Made by a program: the position numbers and the translations under genes
Shown: positions 7,303 through 14,465 of the stretch, piece by piece
How positions within the stretch are numbered: the first letter of the stretch is position 1
Layout of the letters: every line of letters begins with the position of its first letter
Assembly (NCBI RefSeq): GCF_002904335.1
Contig: NZ_PPHF01000084.1
Span: 1-49,429, forward strand
Direction: 5' to 3'
DNA length: 49,429 bases
Source of the DNA: Amycolatopsis sp. CA-126428
GTDB lineage: Bacteria; Actinomycetota; Actinomycetes; Mycobacteriales; Pseudonocardiaceae
The notes under the pieces: generated by a model
Told to the model about the DNA's origin: nothing
What the model saw: the letters and a program-made list of their open reading frames with translations, nothing else
Databases searched by the model: none

Positions 7303-8664
7303 TCAGGACAGGGCGGGGATGGTGCTGTCGTCGGCCATGTCGACGTCCTTCGTCTCCGGGCCGAGGAAACCGCCGAGGCTGATCAGCACGCCGGCCAGGG
7401 CGAGCAGGATCGCCGGGGCCACGTGCGCCGGCACGACGCCGTCGAACCGCTGCAGGTAGAACTGGTAGAACGCGGGTGCGATGAGGGCGAGGCTGTAGCC
7501 GACGCCGTAGCCGGTCGACCGGATGCCCGCCGGGAACCGCTCGGTGAGGTACGCGGCGATCGGGCCGAACGTGCCGACGGTGAACACGCCGATCAGAACG
7601 CCGAAGCCGAGTGCGGTGCCGAAGCCGCCGTTCGACGTCATCAGCAGCAGATAGGACCCGGATCCGAAGACCAGCACCGCGAGGCCGTAGCCGATGTAGA
7701 ACCGGCGCCGCCCGATGCGCTGGGACAGCAAGCCGAACAGCGGGTAGGACAGCGCGGCGGAGGCGTTGATGACGAGCATCGTCATCGTGACCTCCTTGCT
7801 CGAGAGGTCCAGGTGCACCTTCAGCTGGGCGGGGGTCACGGCGGCTTCCATGTTGGTCGCCAGCCACGTGCCGGTCATCAGCACGAACACCTGGCCCAGC
7901 GCCCGCGGGTACTTCTTGACCAGCCGGACGAACGGGAGCTTGTGCTTCTCGCCGGTCAGCTGAGCCGGGGGCTCGTGGACCTGCTTGAGGTAGTAGCGGA
8001 ACAGCACCGCGGCCAGCAGCGCGCCGACGAAGAACGGGATCCGCCAGCCCCACTGGACGTACGCGCTGTGCAGTCCGGCGGCGGGAAGCAACTGCAGCAT
8101 CAGCAGGGTGATCGCGGCGATGACCGCGTACGCGGCGGGCGAGGTCGACGTGATGATCGAGGCGTAGAGCCCCCGTTTGTGCTTCGGGCTCCACTCCATC
8201 GCCAGCGGCACGGCCGTCGTGTATTCGCCGCCGAGGAAGATCCCGTCGACGAACCGCAGCGCGATGAGCGTGCCGACCGACCACATGCCGATCGTCTCGT
8301 GTCCGGGCAGGCACGCGGTCAGCAGCGTGATGGTGCCGAACCCGCCGACCGCGACCAGCGTGGTCCGCTTGCGCCCGACGGTGTCGGCGAAGTGGCCGAA
8401 AACGATCGCGCCGAGCGGCCGGCCGATCAGGGTCGAGGCGAACACCAGGGAGGCCAGCACCGCGGTCGTGCTCGCGCCGAGGTTCGCCGCCTGGAAGTAC
8501 GCCGTCGCCGGCGCCAGCACGACGATCGGCAGGTAGATGTCGAACTGGTCGACGAAGTAGGCGAGCGTCCCGCCGCGGACCGCGGCACGCACCTTGGTCA
8601 TGTCCGGGCCGTGCGGGGTGCCGGGACGGGCGGCCGCCTCCGCGGCAGTGGGCGGTGTGGACAT
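7303..8664 (-). CDS. MFS transporter, metabolite:H+ symporter-like
   Basis: A 453-residue, 12-helix major facilitator protein. It has the loop 2-3 motif GHFADTVGRKRT and its repeat LSQRIGRRRF, a D-x-F-D in helix 1 (FVDQFDIYLP), and RFVDGIFLGGEYTTAVPLAMEW in helix 4-5. These are typical of the sugar/aromatic-acid symporters of the MHS/AAHS type. The C-terminus GPETKDVDMADDS is also family-like. The gene is divergent from the catabolic operon that starts at 8794, and a perfect IclR-type palindrome lies 29 bases upstream of its start. It most likely imports the compound degraded by the operon: a small carboxylate or aromatic acid. Confidence 0.92.
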   Translation of the reverse strand: MSTPPTAAEAAARPGTPHGPDMTKVRAAVRGGTLAYFVDQFDIYLPIVVLAPATAYFQAANLGASTTAVLASLVFASTLIGRPLGAIVFGHFADTVGRKRTTLVAVGGFGTITLLTACLPGHETIGMWSVGTLIALRFVDGIFLGGEYTTAVPLAMEWSPKHKRGLYASIITSTSPAAYAVIAAITLLMLQLLPAAGLHSAYVQWGWRIPFFVGALLAAVLFRYYLKQVHEPPAQLTGEKHKLPFVRLVKKYPRALGQVFVLMTGTWLATNMEAAVTPAQLKVHLDLSSKEVTMTMLVINASAALSYPLFGLLSQRIGRRRFYIGYGLAVLVFGSGSYLLLMTSNGGFGTALGFGVLIGVFTVGTFGPIAAYLTERFPAGIRSTGYGVGYSLALIAPAFYQFYLQRFDGVVPAHVAPAILLALAGVLISLGGFLGPETKDVDMADDSTIPALS

Positions 8665-8692
8665 CAGTGTCCTCCGTTGCTCCGAACTGAGT

Positions 8693-8707
8693 GTTCACCA
8701 AGTGAAC
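8693..8707. promoter_or_regulatory. IclR operator candidate, site 2
   Basis: Perfect palindrome GTTCAC-CAA-GTGAAC in the divergent intergenic region, between the MFS start (8664) and the operon start (8794). It matches the site before iclR at 14 of 15 positions; the difference is in the 3-bp centre. It is well placed to control both divergent promoters. Confidence 0.75.
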
Positions 8708-8793
8708 GGAAGACACTCTAAATATGCGTTCGGCGATGCACAAGAGCGGTCACAGGCTTGACAAGCGGTCTTATAGTGAACTTTGACTTCATA

Positions 8794-9704
8794 ATGCGAA
8801 CGGAAAGGCCGCTCATAAGCCCGCGCCCTGCCATCGCCGCCGTCCTGGACGGCCTGGTCGACATGCACGTCCACTCCGGTCCGAGCCCGTTCCCCCGGCG
8901 CTTCGACCACGTCGAGGCCGCGCAGGACGGCGCGCGCATCGGGATGCGCGCCATGGTCGCGAAGTCCCACCACCACAACACCCAGATGGACATCCTCGCG
9001 ATGAAGGGCCGCTTCGCCGACGTCAAGGCGCAGGCCTTCGGCGGCATCGCGCTGAACAGCACGGTCGGCGGGCTGAACGTCCACGCCGTGCGGATGACCC
9101 TGCGGATGGGCGGCAAGGTCGTCTGGTTCCCGACCATCTCCTCCGGCCGGCACCTCGACTGCCACCCCGAGGACGGCGCCTTCCCGACCACCACCGTCCC
9201 GCTGACGCTGGAGCGCATCGACATCGTCGACGGCGAAGGCGCGCTCAAGCCCGAGGCGATCGAGATCCTCGACGAGATCAAGGAACAGCAGGCCGTCCTC
9301 AACGGCGGGCACATGTACCCCGAGTACATCAAGACGCTGTTCCAGGAGGCGCACGAGCGCGGGATGAAGCGAATGGTCGTCAGCCACCCCGACTTCGTCA
9401 TCGGCGCCGACCCGGCGCTGTGCCGAGAGCTGATCGAACTCGGCGCGTTCGTCGAGCACGAGGTCGGCATGTACGACCCCGAAGGCACCCAGAAGTGGGC
9501 CCCGGAGAACCTGCTGACCTGGATCGAGGCGCTCGGGCCGGAACACACCGTGCTGGCGTCGGACTTCGGCCAGAAAGCCAACCGAAGCCGGTCGACGCGT
9601 GGCTGCGGGTCGGCGAGGCACTGCTCGACCTCGGCCTGCCGGAAAAGGACCTGCGGCGGATGGTCCGCGACAACCCGGCGTACCTGCTGAACCTCGACGC
9701 CTGA
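8794..9704 (+). CDS. DUF6282-like metal-dependent hydrolase, frameshifted near C-terminus
   Basis: An amidohydrolase-fold protein. From ATG 8794 it shows DGLVDMHVHSGPSPFPRR (HxH metal ligands, about residue 20), AMVAKSHHHNT, VVSHPDF and TVLASDFGQ, the order of metal-binding motifs in TIM-barrel metallohydrolases. At about 9582 the frame breaks: after GQKAN the current frame gives Arg/Ser/Cys-rich nonsense to a stop at 9690. The +1-shifted frame gives the natural end VDAWLRVGEALLDLG...NPAYLLNLDA, stopping at 9704. One added C in AACCGAAG would restore it. Either a real mutation or a single-base assembly error. First gene of the catabolic operon; substrate unknown. Starts further upstream (TTG 8758, GTG 8776) exist but lack a ribosome site. 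Confidence 0.8.
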
Positions 9705-9716
9705 AAGGACCCGCTC

Positions 9717-10580
9717 GTGTACGAAAAGGACGATCCCCGCTCGGCCCTGGCCACCGCGGCCCGGCCGGACAGCGGCGACGCGATCGCGGCCGCGCAGTAC
9801 CTCGACTTGCGGGAAACGCCGGTCGTGCGGGCGCAGAACGTCATCCTCATCCACACCGACGCCCACGACGGCGACGACCTCGACAACGGGACCCTCGAGG
9901 GCGAGCTGGCGATCATCGTCACCGACGCCTCCCCCGCGTTCACCGTGCTGACCGGCGACGGTGCGACCAAAGTGGACTCCCCCGGGCTCGTCGTGGTCCC
10001 GCCGGGCGCGTCGCGGATCGGCGTCCACGGCGACGGGCCGCTGGTCCGCCTGGTCGAGGCAACCGAACCCGCGTGGCGGGATCGCGTCGCCAACGCGGCC
10101 GCGTACGCCGAAGAACACCCGCGTGTCACGCTGCTGGAGCGCTGGCCGGCGCCTGCCGAAGAGCGGGTCCGCTGCTACCCGCTGTCCGAGGTACCGGACG
10201 ACCCGAAGCGGTTCGGGCGGATCTTCCGGACGCGGTCGTTCATGGTGAACTTCCTGCCGCTGCAGGACGGCCCGCGCGACCCCCACAAGCTCTCGCCGCA
10301 CCACCACGACGACTTCGAGCAGCTTTCCCTGGCCGTGCAGGGCGAATACGTCCACCACATCCGGACGCCGTGGCTGCCCGACAGCACGACGTGGCGCGAG
10401 GACGAGCACGTGCGGATCGGCAGTCCCTCGGTGACGGTCATCCCGCCGCCGACCGTGCACACGTCCGAAGCGAGCGACCCGGGCGTGAACCAGCTGATCG
10501 ACATCTTCAGCCCGCCGCGGGTGGACTTCTCGGAGAAACCGGGGTGGGTGTTGAACGCCGACGACTACCCGATGCCGTGA
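9717..10580 (+). CDS. Bicupin protein
   Basis: 287 residues from GTG 9717 (GAAAGGAC upstream). Two cupin-like beta-barrels are visible: an N-terminal one (NGTLEGELAIIVTD... LVVVPPGASRIGVHGDGP, about 60-110), poor in metal ligands, and a C-terminal one (about 180-270). The C-terminal barrel has a canonical metal site, HHHDDFEQLSLAVQGEYVHH (HxH...E), and a closing His in PPPTVHTSE. Possible roles are a dioxygenase, isomerase or decarboxylase on a small acid. It sits between the DUF6282 gene (12 bases upstream) and the aldolase (GTGA overlap), so translation is coupled. No close function is recognised. Confidence 0.8.
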   Translation: MYEKDDPRSALATAARPDSGDAIAAAQYLDLRETPVVRAQNVILIHTDAHDGDDLDNGTLEGELAIIVTDASPAFTVLTGDGATKVDSPGLVVVPPGASRIGVHGDGPLVRLVEATEPAWRDRVANAAAYAEEHPRVTLLERWPAPAEERVRCYPLSEVPDDPKRFGRIFRTRSFMVNFLPLQDGPRDPHKLSPHHHDDFEQLSLAVQGEYVHHIRTPWLPDSTTWREDEHVRIGSPSVTVIPPPTVHTSEASDPGVNQLIDIFSPPRVDFSEKPGWVLNADDYPMP

Positions 10581-11347
10581 GCGCGCGCACCGGTGGCGGG
10601 CTGTTCACCCGCTCGCAGACTCCCGTGGGGACCTGGCTGAAGATCGCCTCGACCGAGCCGGCCGAGATCATGGCGTTCGCCGGGTTCGACTTCGCCGTCG
10701 TCGACCTCGAGCACGCACCGCTGGACCTGGTCACGGCGTACCGGCTGATCAACACCGCCGCCGCGCTGGGCCTGACGCCGATCGTGCGGGTGCCGGACAA
10801 GACGCCGTCGACGATCCAGAAGATCCTCGACGCCGGAGCGATGGGCATCCTCGTGCCGCACGTCGACACGGTCGAAGAGGCGGCGGCGGTCGGGCGCGCG
10901 TGCCGGTTCCCGCCGCACGGCGTCCGCGGCGCCGGCGGCACCAGCCGGGCCGGGGCGTGGGGGCTGAAGCCGAACGCCGAGTACCTGGCCACCGGCAACG
11001 ACGACGTCCTGTGCATCCCGCAGCTGGAGAGCGTCGAGGCGATCAAGGCCGCGCCGGAGATGCTCGCCCTGGACACCGTGGACGCCGTGTTCGTCGGCGC
11101 GGCGGACCTGTCGATGTCGATGGGCTCGACGCCCGCGTCCCCCGACGTGCTCGACCTCGTCGCCTCGGCGATCGCGGCCGCGCACGACGCCGGGAAGCGC
11201 TGCGGGCTGGCGTTCGGCGGGGTGCCGGAGAAGGCCGCTCAGGCGGTGCGGGACGGCTGTGACTTCGTCCTGCTCAGCAACGACACGACGATGCTGGCCG
11301 AAGCCGCGCGCGGCCTGGTCCGAGCCTTCCGGGCCGCGACGGCATGA
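10577..11347 (+). CDS. HpcH/HpaI-type class II pyruvate aldolase
   Basis: 256 residues from GTG 10577, overlapping the bicupin stop by four bases. It follows the family pattern: PVGTWLKIASTEPAEIMAFAGFDFAVVDLEHAP (DxEH), TPIVRVPDKTPSTIQKILDAGAMGILVPHVDTVEEA (catalytic Arg, metal region), RGAGGTSRAG, IPQLESVEAI (metal-binding Glu), DAVFVGAADLSMSMG (metal-binding Asp). The family reversibly cleaves 4-hydroxy-2-oxo acids to pyruvate or glyoxylate-type products and an aldehyde, using a divalent metal. Here it likely does the carbon-carbon cleavage of the pathway. Some homologues act as 2-keto-3-deoxy-sugar-acid aldolases, so the substrate is open. Confidence 0.9.
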   Translation: MSARTGGGLFTRSQTPVGTWLKIASTEPAEIMAFAGFDFAVVDLEHAPLDLVTAYRLINTAAALGLTPIVRVPDKTPSTIQKILDAGAMGILVPHVDTVEEAAAVGRACRFPPHGVRGAGGTSRAGAWGLKPNAEYLATGNDDVLCIPQLESVEAIKAAPEMLALDTVDAVFVGAADLSMSMGSTPASPDVLDLVASAIAAAHDAGKRCGLAFGGVPEKAAQAVRDGCDFVLLSNDTTMLAEAARGLVRAFRAATA

Positions 11348-11853
11348 CGCTGTCCCTGCCGCGCACGGCGTTGTCGCTGCCGCGCACGGCGTTGTCGATC
11401 GCCGAGCTGGACGACTTGGACCACGACGGCGTGGTGCGGTTCGTGCGGGCGCTCGAGGAGTACGGCCACCGCATGGTGTGGATCCCCGAGGTCGCCGGGC
11501 GGGAGGCGTTCACGACGGCTTCCCTGGTCCTGGCGTCGACCTCGCGGCTGATCGTCGGCAATGGTGTCGCGCGGGCTCTCGAACGCGGGGTCGGACCGCT
11601 GCCATTCCTGCGGGAGTACCTCGACGGGGTCGACAAGGTGGCGCACGGGGTACCGAAGGTGCTCGGGGCGTATTCGGCCGGGATCACCCGGCTCGCGGCC
11701 GCGCGCGTCGCCTGCGGCACGCCGTCGCAAGTCCGCGAAGCCGTGCAGGCGCAGTACGAAGCGGGCGCCACCCAGGTCGCGCTGCCCCTGGTCGGCCCGC
11801 TCGACGACACGAAGCTCGACGCCTACCGGGCGCTCGCGCCCCAGGAGGATTGA
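11344..11853 (+). CDS. LLM (luciferase-like, F420/FMN) protein with internal deletions
   Basis: 169 residues against about 280 in the family. The N-terminal part has the luciferase-like opening (RALEEYGHRMVWIPEVAGRE, LVLASTSRLIVGNGVAR). The sequence then jumps, without the usual barrel centre, to VGPLPFLREYLDGVDKVA and KVLGAYSAGITRLAA, and jumps again to CGTPSQVREAVQAQYEAGATQVALPLVG, the normal C-terminal strand and helix. The frame is preserved. A 21-bp perfect tandem duplication (11356-11397) adds a SLPRTAL repeat at the N-terminus. With so much of the TIM barrel missing it is unlikely to bind F420. It keeps four-base or tighter overlaps with both neighbours (ATGA, TGATG), which may explain why the frame is kept. 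Confidence 0.75.
   Translation: MTLSLPRTALSLPRTALSIAELDDLDHDGVVRFVRALEEYGHRMVWIPEVAGREAFTTASLVLASTSRLIVGNGVARALERGVGPLPFLREYLDGVDKVAHGVPKVLGAYSAGITRLAAARVACGTPSQVREAVQAQYEAGATQVALPLVGPLDDTKLDAYRALAPQED
11356..11397. repeat. 21-bp perfect tandem duplication
   Basis: CTGCCGCGCACGGCGTTGTCG occurs twice in direct succession (11356-11376, 11377-11397), in frame within the start of the shortened LLM gene. Confidence 0.95.
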
Positions 11854-12773
11854 TGCGCACGGCCGAGAAAGTCATCATCACCACCGCGATCACCGGCTCG
11901 GTGAACATCCCGTCGCAGAGCCCGTACCTGCCCCTGTCCGCCGACGAGGTTGCCGACGCCGCCCTGGAAGCCATCGAGGCCGGGTCGGCGATCGTCCACC
12001 TGCACGCCCGCGAGCCGGACGGCCGGCCGACGCCCGATCCCGGCGTCTTCGAGAAGATCGTCGGGCGGATCACCGCCGAGTCCGACGCCGTCATCAACAT
12101 CACCACCGGCGGCGCGTCCTCGATGACGATGGACGAACGGCTCGCGGCCGCCTACCGGCTGCGGCCCGAGCTGGCGTCGATGAACATGGGGTCGATGAAC
12201 TTCGTCTACTCCGGCATCGCCGGCAAGGTGACCGAGTGGAAGCACGAGTGGGAGAAGCCGTACGTCCTCAACACGTACTCGAAGCCGTTCGTGAACACCT
12301 TCGACAAGATCGAGCACACGCTGCGGACACTCGGGGAATCCGGGACGCGGTTCGAGTACGAGTGCTACGACATCGGGCACCTGTACTCGCTGGCGTACTT
12401 CGCCGAACTCGGGCTGGCGAAACCGCCGCTGCTGATCCAGGGCGTGTTCGGCGTTCTCGGCGGGATCGGCGCCGACCACGCGAACCTGGAGCACATGGTG
12501 CGGATCGCGGACAAGCTGTTCGGCGACGACTACGCGTTTTCGGCGTTCGCCGCCGGGCGCGACCAGCTGAGCTTCGGCACGCACAGCGCGTGGCTCGGCG
12601 GACACGTCCGCGTCGGCTTGGAGGACAGCCTGTGGATCGGCAAGGGACGGCTCGCGGAGAGCAACACCCAGCAGGTCGAAAAGATCCGGGCAGTGTTGGA
12701 GGACCTCGGGAAACCGATCGCCACGCCGGCCGACGCCCGCACGATGCTCGCACTACGAGGAGGAACGGCATGA
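11853..12773 (+). CDS. BKACE family beta-keto acid cleavage enzyme
   Basis: 306 residues from ATG 11853, overlapping the previous stop by one base (TGATG), with CAGGAGG upstream. It is a DUF849/BKACE TIM-barrel enzyme with the Zn-binding HLHAREPDG (about residue 48), NITTGGASSMTMDERL, and the conserved FEYECYDIGHL and LLIQGVFGVLGGIGA segments. The family condenses a beta-keto acid with acetyl-CoA and splits it to acetoacetate and a new CoA ester. It would therefore convert a keto acid made upstream (possibly by the SDR) into CoA-activated products. Start choice is certain from overlap and ribosome site. Confidence 0.93.
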   Translation: MRTAEKVIITTAITGSVNIPSQSPYLPLSADEVADAALEAIEAGSAIVHLHAREPDGRPTPDPGVFEKIVGRITAESDAVINITTGGASSMTMDERLAAAYRLRPELASMNMGSMNFVYSGIAGKVTEWKHEWEKPYVLNTYSKPFVNTFDKIEHTLRTLGESGTRFEYECYDIGHLYSLAYFAELGLAKPPLLIQGVFGVLGGIGADHANLEHMVRIADKLFGDDYAFSAFAAGRDQLSFGTHSAWLGGHVRVGLEDSLWIGKGRLAESNTQQVEKIRAVLEDLGKPIATPADARTMLALRGGTA

Positions 12774-13516
12774 GCTTGCTGACCGGCAAGGTGGTCCTGG
12801 TCGTCGGGGCCAGTTCGGGCATCGGGGCGGACGCCGCGCGGGTGTTCGCCTCCGACGGCGCCTCGGTGATGCTGGTGGCGCGGCACGAGGAACCGCTGGC
12901 GAAGCTGGCCGCGGAGCTGTCCGGCTACGACGTCGCGTACACGACGGGCGATGTGTCGTCGGCGTCCGATGTGGACGCCTTCGTATCGGCGACGGTCTCC
13001 CGCTTCGGCCGGCTCGACGGCGCGTTCAACAACGCGGCCATGGGCGGCGCCGGCCGGCTCGACCATGTGCCCGAAGCCGACTTCGACCGGATCATGGCGG
13101 TGAACGTCAAGGGCACGTGGCTGTGCCTGCGCTCGGAGGTCGCGGCCATGGAGCGGCAGGGGTCCGGTTCGATCGTCAACGTCAGCAGCATCGGCGGCCT
13201 GCGCGGCAGCCCGGGCATGGGCGCGTACCAGGCGAGCAAGCACGCGGTGATCGGTCTGACCCGCACCGCCGCGCACGACTTCGGGCCGCTCGGCATCCGC
13301 GTCAACGTGCTGGCCCCGGGCCCGACGGAGACCCCGATGCTCGACGAGCTGCGCCGCACGATCCCGGGCGGGGTGGAGGCGCGCATCGCGGCGACGCCGT
13401 TGCGGAAAGCGGGCACGGGCACGGAAGTCGGCTCGACGGCGGCGTTCCTGCTGAGCGACCGGGCGAGTCACTTGAGCGGCGTGGTCGTCCCGGTCGACGG
13501 CGGCTTCACGGCGTGA
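12770..13516 (+). CDS. SDR family oxidoreductase
   Basis: 248 residues, ATGA overlap with BKACE and AGGAGG just upstream. Classical SDR: VVGASSGIGADAARVF (TGxxxGIG-like cofactor loop), NNAAMGGAG, VSSIGGLRGSPGMGAYQASKHAV (Ser, Tyr-x3-Lys), LAPGPTETPM, and SHLSGVVVPVDGGFTA at the end. Last gene of the operon. By position it probably oxidises a secondary alcohol to the beta-keto acid used by the BKACE enzyme, or reduces the aldolase product. NAD(H) preference is suggested by the acidic/neutral residues after strand 2 but not proven. Confidence 0.92.
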   Translation: MSLLTGKVVLVVGASSGIGADAARVFASDGASVMLVARHEEPLAKLAAELSGYDVAYTTGDVSSASDVDAFVSATVSRFGRLDGAFNNAAMGGAGRLDHVPEADFDRIMAVNVKGTWLCLRSEVAAMERQGSGSIVNVSSIGGLRGSPGMGAYQASKHAVIGLTRTAAHDFGPLGIRVNVLAPGPTETPMLDELRRTIPGGVEARIAATPLRKAGTGTEVGSTAAFLLSDRASHLSGVVVPVDGGFTA

Positions 13517-13611
13517 GCCACCGGGCTCCAATGGGCCCACCAAGCGGTTGGGACGACCGGGTGCGCCGACGGTCCTGCCGAGGTGCCGTATCCCCGGTAA
13601 GCTGACGTCCG

Positions 13612-14388
13612 ATGCAGAAAACCCGCCAATCTTCCGCGCTGCCGGGCGAGCGGACGCCGCAAGGCGCGGGCTGGCTCCCGCACGGCTATCACCTCGAAAG
13701 CCACTCCCACCGCGACGGGCAGCTGGTCTACGCGGCGGCCGGAGCCTTCGCCACCACCACCGAGTACGGGACCTGGATCGCACCCGCCGACCGGATCACC
13801 TGGACACCGCCGGGTTTCGAGCACTCGCACCGCTTCTACGGCCGGACCGATGCCCGCATCCTCGCCGTACCCGCCGACGAGTGTGGCGATCTGGTCGAGC
13901 ACCCCTGCGTGTTCGCGGTGTCGCCCCTGTTGCGCGAGGGCATTCTGGCGCTGACCGGCGACCGGACGAAATCCGGCGACGCCGCCCGGCGGCTGCGCGC
14001 GGTGGTGCTCGACGAACTCGGCGAGATTCCCGAGCAGTCCTTCCACCTGCCCGAGCCGCGCGACGACCGGCTGCGCGCCGCGACCGATCTCCTGCACGCC
14101 GATCCCGGCCGGAACACGACCCTGGCCGAACTGGGGCGGACCGTCGGGACGAGCGAACGCACCCTCAGCCGCCTTTTCCGCACCGACCTCGGCATGAGCT
14201 TCCACCGCTGGCGCACCGTCCTCCGCATCCACCACGCCCTCATCCGGCTCACCGACGGCGACTCCGTGACCGACACCGCGATCACCTGCGGGTGGTCGAA
14301 CCCATCGACCTTCATCGAAGCGTTCACCGCCGTCGTCGGGCAAACCCCCGGGCGCTACCAGGCCGGCCTACGCGACCGCGGCCCGTAG
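13612..14388 (+). CDS. AraC family transcriptional regulator with cupin sensor
   Basis: 258 residues. An N-terminal cupin-like sensor domain (HSHRDGQLVYAAAGAFATTTEYGTWIAPADRITWTPPGFEHSH, about 28-75) precedes two C-terminal AraC helix-turn-helices: TTLAELGRTVGTSERTLSRLFRTDLGMSFHRW, and then DTAITCGWSNPSTFIEAFTAVVGQTPGRY. It lies 77 bases upstream of the PobA-like monooxygenase in the same direction, an arrangement like the AraC-type activators of aromatic hydroxylase genes. A 19-bp element at its own 5' end is repeated, inverted, in front of the monooxygenase, so it probably regulates both. Confidence 0.92.
   Translation: MQKTRQSSALPGERTPQGAGWLPHGYHLESHSHRDGQLVYAAAGAFATTTEYGTWIAPADRITWTPPGFEHSHRFYGRTDARILAVPADECGDLVEHPCVFAVSPLLREGILALTGDRTKSGDAARRLRAVVLDELGEIPEQSFHLPEPRDDRLRAATDLLHADPGRNTTLAELGRTVGTSERTLSRLFRTDLGMSFHRWRTVLRIHHALIRLTDGDSVTDTAITCGWSNPSTFIEAFTAVVGQTPGRYQAGLRDRGP
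13617..13635 (+). promoter_or_regulatory. Putative AraC operator, copy 1
   Basis: GAAAACCCGCCAATCTTCC lies just inside the start of the araC gene. It matches the element at 14388-14406 in opposite orientation at 17 of 19 positions. A site overlapping the start region fits autorepression. Confidence 0.55.
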
Positions 14389-14406
14389 GAACATTGGCGG
14401 GTTTCC
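14388..14406 (-). promoter_or_regulatory. Putative AraC operator, copy 2
   Basis: Read leftward this is GGAAACCCGCCAATGTTCC, 17 of 19 identical to the copy at 13617-13635. It ends 59 bases upstream of the monooxygenase start, the position expected of an activator site. Confidence 0.55.
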
Positions 14407-14465
14407 GTTATCGCACGTCAGGTTATCGGTGGACGGCAATCGCCGGCCCGGCCACAGTGGCGATC

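Noticed and set aside
8758..8793. TTG start at 8758 for the DUF6282-like gene
   Set aside because: No ribosome site; the sequence there (TTGACA, TATAGT) looks like promoter elements, and ATG 8794 gives the natural start.
13548..14465. Monooxygenase frame extended upstream to 13548
   Set aside because: The extension is an out-of-phase shadow of the AraC gene; the real product starts at ATG 14466 with the dinucleotide fold.
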